A DNA stretch of 64,000 nt from Leucobacter sp. PH1c (GCF_000633415.1 NZ_AYMV01000030.1:1-64000); one strand, 5' to 3'; counted from the stretch's first letter, positions 1 to 8,867 are shown. The notes: a model not told the origin generated them from the letters alone. Numbers and translations: made by a program.

Positions 1-109
1 CCGCGATCCAGCGCGCCGCCGCCACCCGGATCCAGCGCCCCGCCGCGATCCTCTCGCTGGGAGCCCGCCCAGCCTCCGGACACGAAACTCCCAGGCGCGT
101 GGGAAAAGC
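1..109. other. Leading non-coding stretch
   Basis: No gene is recognisable here. The sequence is GC-rich with repeated Pro/Ala-type codons and could be the tail of a gene that begins outside the window, but no frame can be supported. Confidence 0.4.
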
Positions 110-823
110 TTGTCGCAACAACCAATTGCGAATGCGGGGAACACTGTGGCGGCACCCACCGGGCGAAAGACGATCAAGCAGGAGCGCGCCGAGCGCCGCG
201 CCGAGAAGGTGCAGCAGTACCAGCGGGAGCAGGCCGCGAAGGCGCGCCGACGCCGGATCGGCATCATCAGCGGCGCGGTGGGCGGTGCGGCCGTCGTTGC
301 CCTGCTCGTCACGTTCATCGCGACGACGTCCGAGCCGCGGCAGCGCCCCCAGGACATCGCGATCGAGGGGCTGCAGGAGTACCCGAACCTCCCGGCCACC
401 CACGTGGGCCCGGCGCCCGTCGACTACGCCGCGGAGTACGGCATGACCCCGCCCGCGGGCGGCAATCACTTCCCGGCCTGGCTGAACTGCGGCGTCTACT
501 CCGTGCCCCAGCCCAACGAGAACGCCGTGCACTCGCTCGAGCACGGCGCCGTCTGGGTGACGTACAACCCCGACTCCGTCTCCGAGGAGCAGCTCGCCGA
601 GCTGCGCCGCAGCATTCCCGAGCTCTACACGATCATCTCGCCGTTCCCCGATCTGGAAACGCCCTTCGTGGCCTCCGCCTGGGGCGCACAGATCACGTTC
701 GAGGAGCCCAGCGACCCCCGCCTCGGCCAGTTCATCGACCGCTTCTGGAAGTCGGCCGACGCCCCCGAGCCCGGCGCCTCCTGCTCGGGTGCGGTCGAGG
801 GCCTCGGCCGAGTCGCCGCGTGA
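110..823 (+). CDS. DUF3105 membrane-anchored protein
   Basis: The 237-residue product has a basic, charged N-terminus (about residues 20-48), one transmembrane helix (about 50-72) and an extracytoplasmic domain matching DUF3105, with the family motif HSLEHGAVWVTY near residues 141-152 and a conserved GGNHFPAW element. Function is unknown; the family is a single-pass membrane protein of actinobacteria. The start is TTG at 110, preceded by a purine-rich GGGAAAAG that could be the ribosome binding site; no ATG lies nearby in frame. The stop overlaps the GTG start of the DUF305 gene by four bases, so the two are translationally coupled, a common pairing for these families. Confidence 0.85.
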   Translation: MSQQPIANAGNTVAAPTGRKTIKQERAERRAEKVQQYQREQAAKARRRRIGIISGAVGGAAVVALLVTFIATTSEPRQRPQDIAIEGLQEYPNLPATHVGPAPVDYAAEYGMTPPAGGNHFPAWLNCGVYSVPQPNENAVHSLEHGAVWVTYNPDSVSEEQLAELRRSIPELYTIISPFPDLETPFVASAWGAQITFEEPSDPRLGQFIDRFWKSADAPEPGASCSGAVEGLGRVAA

Positions 824-1494
824 CCGAGGAGCGCGCTCGCCGCAGCGTCGGGTTCACCGCGTTCATCGCCACGATGCTGGCGCTCGTGCTTGTCGCCTCA
901 GCGCTCATGATCGGGCGGGTCACGGCGACGCCGGATCCGGTGCCGAGCACGCGCAGCGCGGAGGCGGGCTTCGCGCGCGACATGCAGACCCACCACGATC
1001 AGGCGGTCGAAATGTCGATCATGGTGCGGGATCGCACCGACGACGAGGCCGTGCGCCTCCTCGCGTACGACATCCTCACGTCGCAGGCGCGGCAGTCCGG
1101 GCAGATGTACGGCTGGCTCGCGGTCTGGGGCCTTCCGCCCGCCGCTCCCGAGCCCGCGATGACCTGGATGCACCGCCCGATTCCGGGGGAGGGTGGCGCG
1201 CACGCTGGGCACGAGGCGGAGGCCGAGGTCGATCCGGCCGTGGTGCCCGCGACGATGCCGGGCATGGCCACGCGCGAGCAGCTCGCGGAGCTCGGCTCGC
1301 TCTCTGGCCGCGCGGCCGAGCGGCGCTTTCTCGAACTGATGATCGCGCACCACGAGGGCGGCGTCGACATGGCCGAGGCCGTGGTGGCGCGCAGCTCCCT
1401 GCCCGTCGTCACCGACCTCGCACGCAGCATGGTCGCGGCGCAGCGCAGCGAGATCCAGCTCATGCAGGACATGCTCGCCGAGCGGGAGGCCTGA
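820..1494 (+). CDS. DUF305 domain-containing protein
   Basis: The 224-residue product has an N-terminal signal-anchor helix (about residues 11-31) and an extracytoplasmic DUF305 four-helix region of ferritin-like type. Two family signatures are visible: FARDMQTHHDQAVEMS near residue 51 and LMIAHHEGGVDMAEAV near residue 171. A His-rich insert (HAGHEAEAE) lies between them. The paired His and Met residues suggest metal, possibly copper, binding at the outer membrane face; this is inference. The gene starts on a GTG that overlaps the stop of the DUF3105 gene. Family assignment is firm, biochemical role is not. Confidence 0.88.
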   Translation: MTEERARRSVGFTAFIATMLALVLVASALMIGRVTATPDPVPSTRSAEAGFARDMQTHHDQAVEMSIMVRDRTDDEAVRLLAYDILTSQARQSGQMYGWLAVWGLPPAAPEPAMTWMHRPIPGEGGAHAGHEAEAEVDPAVVPATMPGMATREQLAELGSLSGRAAERRFLELMIAHHEGGVDMAEAVVARSSLPVVTDLARSMVAAQRSEIQLMQDMLAEREA

Positions 1495-1526
1495 TCCGCC
1501 CGGCCGCGACCCGCACGACCGCACTC

Positions 1527-1564
1527 ACGTCCCCACGCACCCACCCATCCACGTCCCCACGCAC
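1527..1564 (+). repeat. Short direct repeat in an intergenic C-rich tract
   Basis: ACGTCCCCACGCAC occurs at 1527-1540 and again at 1551-1564 (period 24 bp), in a purine-poor leader between the DUF305 gene and the VOC gene. No function is evident. Confidence 0.6.
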
Positions 1565-1605
1565 GCACCCCGCCCACCCACACGCAGAGAAGAGACCTCA
1601 CCGCT

Positions 1606-2634
1606 ATGCCCGCAGCACCTCAGTCCACCCGCCGCAGCCCGCGCCTGCGCGCGGCGATCATCGGCGGGGCGGTCCTCGTCGCGCTCGCGATCGGCGCGAT
1701 CTGGTGGTTCACTGCCCGCGCCCAGGCCTCCGGCACCGCGGGCGGCGCGAGCTCGGGGGAGGTGCGCGGGCCCGACGGCGCCCCGCGCGAGCGGGCCGAC
1801 GGGCTCCCCGCGGCCACGCACCTCTCGGTGAACGAACTCCGGGTGCGCGATCTCGCCGGCGTGCGCGCGTTCTACGCGGACGCGGTCGGGCTCGACGTGC
1901 TCGACGAATCGGAGGACGAGGTGCTGCTCGGCCTCGGCGGCGAGGGGATCATACGGCTCGTGCGCTCGGAGCAGCCGCTGCCGCAGCCCGACGACGCCGG
2001 GCTGTACCACACGGCGATCCTGTTCCCCGATGAGGCGACGCTCGCCGCGACCCTCCTGCGCGTGGCCGAGCGCGCGCCGAGCAGCTACCAGGGCGCCGCC
2101 GACCACGCGGTGAGCCGGGCGTTCTACTTCGGCGATCCCGAGAACAACGGCGTCGAGCTCTACGTCGACCGCCCCGAGACCGAGTGGGTGTGGGAGGACG
2201 GCCAGGTCGTGATGGGCAGCGAGGCGCTCGATCCCAATCAGTTCATCACCGACTACCTGGATGGCGAGGCCCGCGGCACCGCGACCGTGGGGCACGTGCA
2301 CCTGAAGGTGGGCGACCTGGGCGAGGCGCGCAGCTTCTACGCGGACACGCTCGGCTTCGACGTCGTGTCCGAGGCCGACGGCGCGCTCTTCTACTCAGCG
2401 GGCGGCTACCATCACCACCTCGCGACGAACACGTGGATGAGTGCCGGATCCGGCCCGCGCAGCACCGAGGTGGGCCTCGGCGCAGTGACCGTCGTGCTGC
2501 CCGATGCCGCGAGCGTCGATGCGGTGGCGGATCGCCTCGCCGACGCCGGCGTGACGACCGGGACCATCCCCGACGGGATCCGCGCAGACGATCCGTGGGG
2601 CAACACGATCCGGCTCGTCGCGGCGGGGGAGTAG
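1606..2634 (+). CDS. VOC family (glyoxalase/extradiol dioxygenase fold) protein, membrane-anchored
   Basis: The 342-residue product has an N-terminal transmembrane segment (about residues 16-38) and two vicinal-oxygen-chelate modules. The first (about 65-190) starts near ATHLSVNELRVRDLAGVRAF and contains YHTAILFP and NNGVELYVDRP; the second (about 226-340) starts near ATVGHVHLKVGDLGEARSFY and contains GGYHHHLATNTW. The layout matches the CatE-like/BkdF-type two-domain VOC proteins annotated as catechol-2,3-dioxygenase or glyoxalase. Metal-ligand His and Glu candidates are present in both halves. A signal anchor is unusual for a typically cytosolic family and implies an extracytoplasmic location. 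Substrate unknown. The ATG at 1606 follows an AGAGAAGAG ribosome binding site. Confidence 0.8.
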   Translation: MPAAPQSTRRSPRLRAAIIGGAVLVALAIGAIWWFTARAQASGTAGGASSGEVRGPDGAPRERADGLPAATHLSVNELRVRDLAGVRAFYADAVGLDVLDESEDEVLLGLGGEGIIRLVRSEQPLPQPDDAGLYHTAILFPDEATLAATLLRVAERAPSSYQGAADHAVSRAFYFGDPENNGVELYVDRPETEWVWEDGQVVMGSEALDPNQFITDYLDGEARGTATVGHVHLKVGDLGEARSFYADTLGFDVVSEADGALFYSAGGYHHHLATNTWMSAGSGPRSTEVGLGAVTVVLPDAASVDAVADRLADAGVTTGTIPDGIRADDPWGNTIRLVAAGE

Positions 2635-2646
2635 CCCGCCCGGACA

Positions 2647-2690
2647 CGCCCGAGGCCCCGGACCGCAGGAGCGGGCCGGGGCCTCGGGCG
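2647..2690. terminator. Hairpin between convergent genes
   Basis: A perfect 15-bp GC-rich stem (2647-2661 pairing with 2676-2690) with a 14-nt loop lies between the convergent VOC gene and the NAD(P)-binding gene. There is no T-run, as is usual in actinobacteria; it can serve both strands. Confidence 0.8.
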
Positions 2691-2703
2691 TCGGGTGCGC
2701 CGC

Positions 2704-3348
2704 TCAGTAGGCGACCGTGAAGCGCTCGCGCCGGTGCGCGGGGCGCTCGATCTCGTCGACGAAGGCGTGCGCGAAGTCGGCGCCCGAGATGCTCGACTCG
2801 CCCGCCGCGTCGGTGAGCAGCACGTCGCCGCCCAGGCGGAACGTGCCGGTGTGCTCGCCGGGCGCCCACGCGCCGAAGCTCGCCGCGGGGCTGACGAGGA
2901 ACCAGTCGAGCGCTGCGTCGGAGGCGCGCAGATCGGCGAGCACGGCGCCCATCTCCTCGGCCTCGGCCTTGAACGCCTCGGGGAACTCGGGGCCCGAGGA
3001 GACGGTGGGCCCGCCCTCGGCGACGAGCAGCGATCCCGCGCCGCCCACGACGCCGAGCCGCGCGCCCGCGGCCTGCGCCTCCGCCGCGAGCGTGCCCATG
3101 AGGCCCCGCAGCTCGCCCTCGAGCGGACCGCGCGGCGCGAGGGCGCCGACCACGACCTCGGCGCCCGCGACCGCCGAGCGCAGTGCTTCCGCGTCGCGCA
3201 CATCGGCGGCCACGTACGTGACCCCCTCGACGGCCTCGCTCGGCACGGAGCGGGAGACCGCCGTGACCTCGTGGCCGCGGGCCGCCGCCTCGCGCACGAT
3301 GTTTCCCCCGGCGTAGCCGGTGCCGCCGATCACGGTGATGCGTGCCAT
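2704..3348 (-). CDS. NAD(P)-dependent epimerase/NmrA-like oxidoreductase
   Basis: The 214-residue product is an atypical short-chain dehydrogenase of the NAD(P)H-binding (NmrA/YwnB-like) group. The N-terminal nucleotide-binding motif GGTGYAGGNIV (residues 7-17) is clear; the usual SDR catalytic YxxxK is not obvious, as in other members. The chosen ATG at 3348 (protein begins MARITVIGGTG) puts the Rossmann motif right at the N-terminus and is preceded by GAAAGGACG; a longer frame up to 3450 would run through the promoter. It is divergently transcribed from an HxlR regulator with a palindrome between them, a common arrangement in which a redox-sensing HxlR protein controls a quinone or electrophile reductase. 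Confidence 0.85.
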   Translation of the reverse strand: MARITVIGGTGYAGGNIVREAAARGHEVTAVSRSVPSEAVEGVTYVAADVRDAEALRSAVAGAEVVVGALAPRGPLEGELRGLMGTLAAEAQAAGARLGVVGGAGSLLVAEGGPTVSSGPEFPEAFKAEAEEMGAVLADLRASDAALDWFLVSPAASFGAWAPGEHTGTFRLGGDVLLTDAAGESSISGADFAHAFVDEIERPAHRRERFTVAY

Positions 3349-3394
3349 GTGTTTCGTCCTTTCGTCAGGGAGGGCTTCCGTTCGGAGCCGCCAA

Positions 3395-3431
3395 TACTTA
3401 CGATAGGAGAGTAAGGAAGTATTCGTAAGTA
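3395..3431. promoter_or_regulatory. Probable HxlR operator in the divergent promoter
   Basis: TACTTACG (3395-3402) and CGTAAGTA (3424-3431) form a perfect 8-bp inverted repeat separated by 21 bp, with a further GTAAG half-site at 3411-3415. This AT-rich island stands out in GC-rich DNA and lies between the divergent oxidoreductase and HxlR genes, as expected for autoregulation by the neighbouring HxlR protein. Confidence 0.7.
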
Positions 3432-3479
3432 GGCACTTTCCGGTAACCAAGGTTCCCGGCGGTGCCGGAGGGGGCGCGC

Positions 3480-3845
3480 ATGACCGAGCCGCACTGGGAT
3501 CCCTACGAGCGTGACTGCCCCACGCGGCAGCTGCTCGACCGCATCGGCGACCGCTGGACGGTGCTCGTGATCGGCGCGCTCGCGGACGGCCCGCTCCGCT
3601 TCGGCGAGCTCTCGCGCCGCGTCGACGGGGTCTCGCAGAAGATGCTCACGCAGACGCTGCGCGCGCTCGAACGCGACGGGCTCGTCACCCGCACGCTGTT
3701 CCCGCAGGTGCCGCCGCGCGTGGAGTACGAGCTGACGCACGCGGGGCGCACGCTGCGCGAGCCGCTCGGCGCGCTCGACGCGTGGGCCCGCACGCACATG
3801 GCCGACGTGCTCTCGGCCCGCGAGGCCTACGACCTCGCGGGCTAG
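3480..3845 (+). CDS. HxlR family transcriptional regulator
   Basis: The 121-residue product is a complete HxlR winged-helix protein: the N-terminal Cys in ERDCPTRQLLDRIGDRW (about residues 8-24), the recognition-helix region RVDGVSQKMLTQTLRALERDG, and the wing VPPRVEYELTHAGRTL. The single Cys near the N-terminus is typical of thiol-redox-sensing HxlR members such as HypR/YodB/QorR. The ATG at 3480 is chosen over the upstream GTG at 3462 because GGAGGGG sits eight bases before it. It is divergent from the NAD(P)-binding oxidoreductase, the likely target. Confidence 0.9.
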   Translation: MTEPHWDPYERDCPTRQLLDRIGDRWTVLVIGALADGPLRFGELSRRVDGVSQKMLTQTLRALERDGLVTRTLFPQVPPRVEYELTHAGRTLREPLGALDAWARTHMADVLSAREAYDLAG

Positions 3846-3871
3846 CTGCGCAGCCTACGACCTCGCGGGCT
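3825..3871. repeat. 19-bp direct repeat spanning the 3' ends of two convergent genes
   Basis: An identical 19-bp segment occurs at 3825-3843 and 3853-3871 (28-bp period). The first copy encodes the HxlR C-terminus (EAYDLAG), and the second, read on the other strand, encodes the C-terminus of the PucR regulator. It looks like a small tandem duplication that reset one of the two stop codons. Confidence 0.85.
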
Positions 3872-5483
3872 CGTCGCGCAGGGAGCGCGCGAGCTCGGCC
3901 AGCCGCAGCTGCAGCCACAGGGCGAGCGTGCGATCCGGATCGTCGAGGTCGATGTCGAGCCGCCCCGCGAGCTGCCGCATGCGGTAGCGCACGGTCTGCT
4001 CGTGCACATTGAGCCGCTCGGCCACCCGGGGCGCGCTGCCGCGCTCTTCGAGCCAGGCGAGCAGCGTCGCGCGGGTCTCGCGCTCCTCGGGGGCGAACAG
4101 CCGCTCCGCCTCGGGGAGTTGCAGGTCGGTCGCCTGCAGGGCGTCGGCGCACTCGCGGAGGATCAGCTGCGGCTGCACCGCCTCCGGCGTCGCGACCGCG
4201 AGGCCCAGGCCGCGCGCGCACTCGGCCACCCGGATCGCGCGCTCCGCGTCGGCCGCGAGCGTGGCGCTCGGCTTCCGCGGGTGGCTGATCCCGCAGTGCG
4301 CGGCGCTGCCGATGAGGCGCGTGAGCTCCGGCAGCAGCCGCTCGAGCGACCGGGTGACGGGATCCGTCGCGCTGCTCGGCAGGAGCGCGACGACCTTGCC
4401 CTCCATGATCGTGCACACGCTGCCCGGGAAGTACACGGACAGGTGGCGCGACGCCGCCGTGCGCACCTCGGAGAGATCCCCCTCGGGCACGGTGCCGCAG
4501 TCGACCGCGAGCACGAGGTAGTGCTGCTCGGGGCGGATCCCGAGCACGGTCGTGTCGTTCTCGTGCGGGGTGCCCGAGAGGAGTCGGCGCAACGCCGTCT
4601 CGCGTGAGCGCTCGTCGCCGTGGTCGAAGCGCCACGCGTCGACGATGTAGCCAGCCGCGAGCTCGGCCGCACTGCGCAGCACCTCCTCCTTCTCGGGCGG
4701 GATCGGGGTGTCCAGCTCGTCGCCGAGCGGGTCGATCACCCAGATCGAGCCGAGCGGGATGTTGCCCGCGCGGAGGGGGAGCGCGGCGCGTGGCGCGAAG
4801 CCGTTCTCGGTGGGAAAGCGCGAGACGCCGTCGGCCGCGAAGACCTGGCGATAGCGGACCTCGTTGAGCGGGCCATCTGGGGTGCGGCGCGTCAGGATCC
4901 CGTTGGCGCGCAGGCTGTCGATCGCCTGTCCAGGCAGCGCCGAGTACGCGAGGATGTTGCGGCGGTGATCCTCGATCGCCACCGAGCCGCCGAACGCCTG
5001 CGCCACCGAGTTCGCGAGCGCGAAGAGCCGGTCGCCCGAGTTCGTGCCGAGCTGCAGACCCGCGCCGTGCTCGCCGAGGAGCCGGCTCACGAGCGCGTCG
5101 AACTCGCGCCAGCCCACGCTCGGCGCGAGCCCGAGCAGGTGGATGTTGTGCCGCACGCACGCGCTCACGAGGCCGGCCGCCGCTTCGCCGTGCGCGGCGC
5201 GCGCCACGATCCCGCTCGCCCGCGCCGCCGCGAGCCGCTCGCAGAGCAGGTCGATGCGCTCGGGGCTCAGCTCGGCGTGGGCCGTGAGCATGACGAGCTG
5301 CCCGGCGAGCTGCTGCTCGAGCAGATCCGTGTCGTAGTAGGCCACCCCGAGGAGGGCCGCGGGGTGCTGCGGCGCGTGCAGCACCGTCAGCACGCCGTGC
5401 CCCATCTGCGTGACGAGGCTGCCGATGGGCAGGCCGGTCGACAGCGGGGAGAGGGCGCTCGTGCGCGAGTTCGATAGAGCCAC
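3855..5483 (-). CDS. PucR-type helix-turn-helix regulator
   Basis: The 542-residue product has an N-terminal PucR-like ligand-sensing region, a central GAF-like/GGDEF-derived part, and the characteristic C-terminal PucR HTH (PF13556): SAPRVAERLNVHEQTVRYRM near residues 488-507. Such proteins control purine, amino-acid or amine catabolism in actinobacteria. The gene is divergent from the decarboxylase-ABC transporter operon that begins 83 bp away, so that operon is the likely regulon. The effector is unknown and is probably the transported or decarboxylated amino acid (inference). Confidence 0.85.
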   Translation of the reverse strand: MALSNSRTSALSPLSTGLPIGSLVTQMGHGVLTVLHAPQHPAALLGVAYYDTDLLEQQLAGQLVMLTAHAELSPERIDLLCERLAAARASGIVARAAHGEAAAGLVSACVRHNIHLLGLAPSVGWREFDALVSRLLGEHGAGLQLGTNSGDRLFALANSVAQAFGGSVAIEDHRRNILAYSALPGQAIDSLRANGILTRRTPDGPLNEVRYRQVFAADGVSRFPTENGFAPRAALPLRAGNIPLGSIWVIDPLGDELDTPIPPEKEEVLRSAAELAAGYIVDAWRFDHGDERSRETALRRLLSGTPHENDTTVLGIRPEQHYLVLAVDCGTVPEGDLSEVRTAASRHLSVYFPGSVCTIMEGKVVALLPSSATDPVTRSLERLLPELTRLIGSAAHCGISHPRKPSATLAADAERAIRVAECARGLGLAVATPEAVQPQLILRECADALQATDLQLPEAERLFAPEERETRATLLAWLEERGSAPRVAERLNVHEQTVRYRMRQLAGRLDIDLDDPDRTLALWLQLRLAELARSLRDEPARS

Positions 5484-5566
5484 GGGTAAATATTAGCGAT
5501 TCCGATAACCGTGCGGCACTTTTCGCTTTCTACAGTCGGTACTGACGAAAACAAAGGAGTGGTCAA
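5484..5566. promoter_or_regulatory. Divergent promoter region, PucR gene / decarboxylase operon
   Basis: This 83-bp gap is AT-rich against its surroundings (AAATATTAGCGATTCCGATA near 5487-5506) and carries the ribosome binding site AAAGGAG at about 5554-5560 for the GTG start at 5567. It must hold both promoters and probably the PucR site; no clear palindrome was found. Confidence 0.55.
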
Positions 5567-6865
5567 GTGGTAGCGAGCGGGTTCTACGATCCCCGGTTCG
5601 AGCGGGTGTTTCCCCCGAACGCGGCGGTCAACGCCGAAGGCGTCCTCGAGGTGGGCGGTTGCTCCGTGCCCGCCCTCGCCGAGGAGTACGGAACCCCGCT
5701 GTACGTGATCGACGAGCAGGGCCTGCGCGACCGCATGCGGGCCTACCGGGAGGGCCTCGCCGCCCGCTGGCCGAACAGCCAGGTCGCGTTCGCCTCCAAA
5801 TCCTTCCCCGTGCTCGCGGCCTACGCGATCGCCGCGGCCGAGGGGCTCGCGATCGACGTCGCCGGTGCCGGCGAGCTGCTGCTCGCCCTCGAATCGGGCG
5901 CACCCGCCGAGCTCATCCACCTCCACGGCAACGCGAAGAGCCACGAGGAGCTCGTGCTCGCGGTCGACGCCGGGATCGGCGCGATCGTGCTCGACGGCGA
6001 GGCCGACGTCGAGCGTCTCGACGCGCTCCTCACCCGCCCGCAGGACGTGCTGATCCGGATCATCCCCGGCGTCAACCCCCGCGTGCCCAAGGCGATCTCC
6101 ACGGGCGGCGAGACCTCGAAGTTCGGTCTCCCGATCCCGCAGGCGAAGGCGCTCATCGCGCGGCTCGAGAGCCACCCGTTCATCAACGTGGTCGGCCTCC
6201 ACCTGCACATCGGCTCGCAGGTGCTCGAGGTGGAGCCGTTCGAGCGGGCCGTCGAGGCCGTGCGCGAGCTGGGGGAGTTCCCCGTCTACAACATCGGCGG
6301 CGGGCTCGGCGTGAACTACAACGTGTCGCACGACGCCCCGAGCCTCGACGCCTACCTCGACGCGATCACGGCGGCCGCGCGCCGCGTGCTCCCCGCGGGC
6401 AGCCGCCTCATCATCGAGCCCGGCCGCTCGCTCGTCGCCCGCGCCGGCATGACCGCGTACCGGGTGAACAACGTGAAGCGCACGGGCGCCACCTTCGTGG
6501 CCGTCGACGGCGGCCTCGCCGACCAGCTCAACGTCGCGCTCATGAACATGGAGTTCACCCCCATCGTGGCCGACCGCGCGAACGCGCAGCCCGACACGAC
6601 CGCGCAGCTCGTGGGCCGCCAGTGCGAGTCGGGCGACCTGCTCGTCGACCGCGCCGAGCTCGCCGCCCCCGCCACGGGCGATACCATCGTCCTCGCCGCG
6701 ACGGGGGCCTACGGCTACACGCTCTCGAACAACTACAACGGCGCGCTGAAGCCCGCCGTCGTGTTCTGCCGCGACGGCGAGAGCCGCCTCGCGGTGCGGC
6801 GCCAGACGTACGCCGAGTTCCTCGGCCACCACGTCGGCCCGAGCGAGGAGGCCTGGGCCTCCTGA
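5567..6865 (+). CDS. Diaminopimelate decarboxylase family PLP enzyme
   Basis: The 432-residue product is a fold-type III (alanine-racemase-like barrel) decarboxylase. The PLP lysine lies in AFASKSFP (about residues 75-82). The Gly-rich phosphate loop is NIGGGLGVNYN (about 243-253), the substrate/PLP motif EPGRSLVA follows, and the dimer-interface active-site motif is QCESGDLLVDR (about 352-362); GAYGYTLSNNYNG near 384-396 is also classic for LysA. Length matches LysA. Its place as first gene of an amino-acid ABC operon under a PucR regulator suggests uptake and decarboxylation of a diamino acid rather than the housekeeping lysine step, though meso-DAP decarboxylation remains the default. GTG start with a good AAAGGAG. 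Confidence 0.85.
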   Translation: MVASGFYDPRFERVFPPNAAVNAEGVLEVGGCSVPALAEEYGTPLYVIDEQGLRDRMRAYREGLAARWPNSQVAFASKSFPVLAAYAIAAAEGLAIDVAGAGELLLALESGAPAELIHLHGNAKSHEELVLAVDAGIGAIVLDGEADVERLDALLTRPQDVLIRIIPGVNPRVPKAISTGGETSKFGLPIPQAKALIARLESHPFINVVGLHLHIGSQVLEVEPFERAVEAVRELGEFPVYNIGGGLGVNYNVSHDAPSLDAYLDAITAAARRVLPAGSRLIIEPGRSLVARAGMTAYRVNNVKRTGATFVAVDGGLADQLNVALMNMEFTPIVADRANAQPDTTAQLVGRQCESGDLLVDRAELAAPATGDTIVLAATGAYGYTLSNNYNGALKPAVVFCRDGESRLAVRRQTYAEFLGHHVGPSEEAWAS

Positions 6866-6960
6866 TCCGGCCCCGGTGCTCTGACCCGGCCTGCTGACCC
6901 GACTTTCTGCCCGATTTCCCACCCCACCGACCACGATTCCCCAAGGAAGAGGAACCCACC

Positions 6961-7896
6961 ATGAAGAAGCTCATCAAGATCTCCGCGGCCGCGGCCTTCG
7001 TCGCAGCGCTCGGCCTCACCGCCTGCTCCGGCGGCGGCTCGGGGGACGCGGCCCCCGCGAAGGACGACGCTGCGGCGACGCTCACCTCGGGCGTCGACAA
7101 GGCCGCAGAGGCGGCCCTGCCCCAGTCGATCCGCGACGCCGGCGTGATCCGCGCCGCAGCGGGCATCCCCTACCCGCCGTTCATCCTCCTCGAGGGTGAG
7201 AAGCAGGTCGGCCTCGATCCCGATCTCGCGCAGGCCCTCGGCGAGAAGCTCGGCGTCGAGATCAAGCTCTCGCACCAGGCCTTCGAGACCGTGATCCCGT
7301 CGCTGCAGGCGAAGAAGTTCGACATCATCATGTCGGGCATGAACGACACGATCGAGCGCGAGGGCACCCTCAACTTCATCGAGGAGATCTACGCCGGATT
7401 CACGATCGTCGTGAAGCAGGGCAACCCCGAGGGGATCCAGAGCCTCAACGACCTCTGCGGCCACCCGGTCGCCGTGCAGAAGGCGAGCGCGCAGCTCGAT
7501 CTGCTCACCGAGCTCGCCGCCACCTGCGAGGCCGAGGGCAAGGGCACGCTGACCATCCAGCAGCTGCCCACTGCGCAGGATCCGCAGACCGCGCTGAAGG
7601 CCGGCCGCGTGGTCGCCTACCCCGTCGACGCGCCCGTCGCCGCGTACACCGTCGCCACCGCGGGCAACGGCAAGGACTTCGAGATGGTCGAGGATCCCGA
7701 GTACCCGGCTGGCGTGAACCCCGTCTACACGGGCATCGGCACCCTCAAGGAGAACACCGAGCTGACCGAGGCGCTGCGCCTCGCGATGCAGGCGCTCATC
7801 GACGAGGGCGTCTACCAGGACATCCTCGCGAAGCACAACCTCGGCAACTTCGCGACCGACGAGGCGATCGTCAACGGCGCATCGCTGGAGGGATAA
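6961..7896 (+). CDS. Amino-acid ABC transporter substrate-binding lipoprotein
   Basis: The 311-residue product has a lipoprotein signal peptide with lipobox LTAC (Cys22), then a family 3 solute-binding domain (SBP_bac_3). Visible motifs are AAGIPYPPFILLEGEKQVGL at the start of lobe 1, DLAQALGEKLGVEI, and IIMSGMNDTIEREGTLNF. It captures a polar amino acid outside the cell for the permease and ATPase encoded immediately downstream. Ligand is not predictable; the decarboxylase encoded upstream hints at a basic or diamino acid. A strong AAGGAAGAGGAA precedes the ATG. Confidence 0.9.
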   Translation: MKKLIKISAAAAFVAALGLTACSGGGSGDAAPAKDDAAATLTSGVDKAAEAALPQSIRDAGVIRAAAGIPYPPFILLEGEKQVGLDPDLAQALGEKLGVEIKLSHQAFETVIPSLQAKKFDIIMSGMNDTIEREGTLNFIEEIYAGFTIVVKQGNPEGIQSLNDLCGHPVAVQKASAQLDLLTELAATCEAEGKGTLTIQQLPTAQDPQTALKAGRVVAYPVDAPVAAYTVATAGNGKDFEMVEDPEYPAGVNPVYTGIGTLKENTELTEALRLAMQALIDEGVYQDILAKHNLGNFATDEAIVNGASLEG

Positions 7897-7904
7897 CCCA
7901 CACC

Positions 7905-8867
7905 ATGAGTACCGCAACTGTGACGGCCCCGGAGCGGGATCGGAGCTTCGACATCGAAGCCCTCCCGCTCCGGCGGCCCGGCCGGTGGATCTGGGCGATC
8001 GCCCTGATCCTGTTCGCCGCCTGGTTCATCCAGGCGCTCTGGACCAACAAGAACATCGACTACTCGGTCGTTGGCCAGTACATGTTCAACCCGGAGATCG
8101 TGTCGGGCGTCGGCGTGACGCTCCTCATCACGGCGATCTCGATGATCATCTCGACCGTGCTCGCCGTGATCCTCGCCGCCATGCGCCTGTCGGGCAACCC
8201 CGTCGCAGTCGTGTTCTCCTCCTTCTACGTGTGGCTCTTCCGCGGCACGCCGCTCCTCGTGCAGATCGTGATCTGGGGCTACTTCGGCCTCATCTTCGAG
8301 AAGATCTCGCTCGGCATCCCGTTCACCGACGTGGTGTTCTGGTCGATCGACACGAACGTGCTGCTGACCGCCTTCGTGGCCGGCATCATCGCGCTCACGC
8401 TCAACGAGGCCGCCTACTCGGCCGAGATCGTGCGCTCGGGCATGCTGTCCGTCGACGCCGGCCAGAAGGAGGCCGCCGCCTCGCTCGGCATGAGCCCGCT
8501 CGCCACCTTCACGCGGATCCTGCTGCCGCAGGCGATGCGCGTGATTATCCCGCCGCTCGGCAACGAGCTCATCTCGATGATCAAGAACACCTCGCTGCTC
8601 TCGCTCATCGCCGTGATGGAGGTCTACACGCGGGCCACCCAGATCTCGGCGCAGAACCTGAAGCAGGTCGAGCTGCTCATCGTGGTGAGCATCTGGTACC
8701 TCCTCATCGTGTCGATCCTGTCGATCCCGCAGCACTACCTCGAGCGCTACTTCGGCCGCGGCGTGGAGCGCAACGCGCCCACCTCGCCGCTGCAGAAGGC
8801 CCGCGAGATGACCGGCGCGATCGCCGTCCAGTTCCAGGGAAAGAAGAAGGGGGAGCGTCGTGGCTGA
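7905..8867 (+). CDS. Amino-acid ABC transporter permease
   Basis: The 320-residue inner-membrane protein has an N-terminal charged segment, about six transmembrane helices and the BPD_transp_1 signature. The EAA loop reads [20 protein letters not shown] (about residues 182-201) and interacts with the ATPase. [17 protein letters not shown] is typical of HisM/GlnP-type amino-acid permeases, which often act as homodimers; only one permease is encoded here, consistent with that. The gene starts eight bases after the binding-protein stop and overlaps the ATPase start by eight bases. Confidence 0.92.
   Translation: MSTATVTAPERDRSFDIEALPLRRPGRWIWAIALILFAAWFIQALWTNKNIDYSVVGQYMFNPEIVSGVGVTLLITAISMIISTVLAVILAAMRLSGNPVAVVFSSFYVWLFRGTPLLVQIVIWGYFGLIFEKISLGIPFTDVVFWSIDTNVLLTAFVAGIIALTLNEAAYSAEIVRSGMLSVDAGQKEAAASLGMSPLATFTRILLPQAMRVIIPPLGNELISMIKNTSLLSLIAVMEVYTRATQISAQNLKQVELLIVVSIWYLLIVSILSIPQHYLERYFGRGVERNAPTSPLQKAREMTGAIAVQFQGKKKGERRG

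Noticed and set aside
789-2033. 414-codon plus-strand frame across the DUF305/VOC genes
   Set aside because: Arg/Ala-rich composition and overlap with two well-supported genes.
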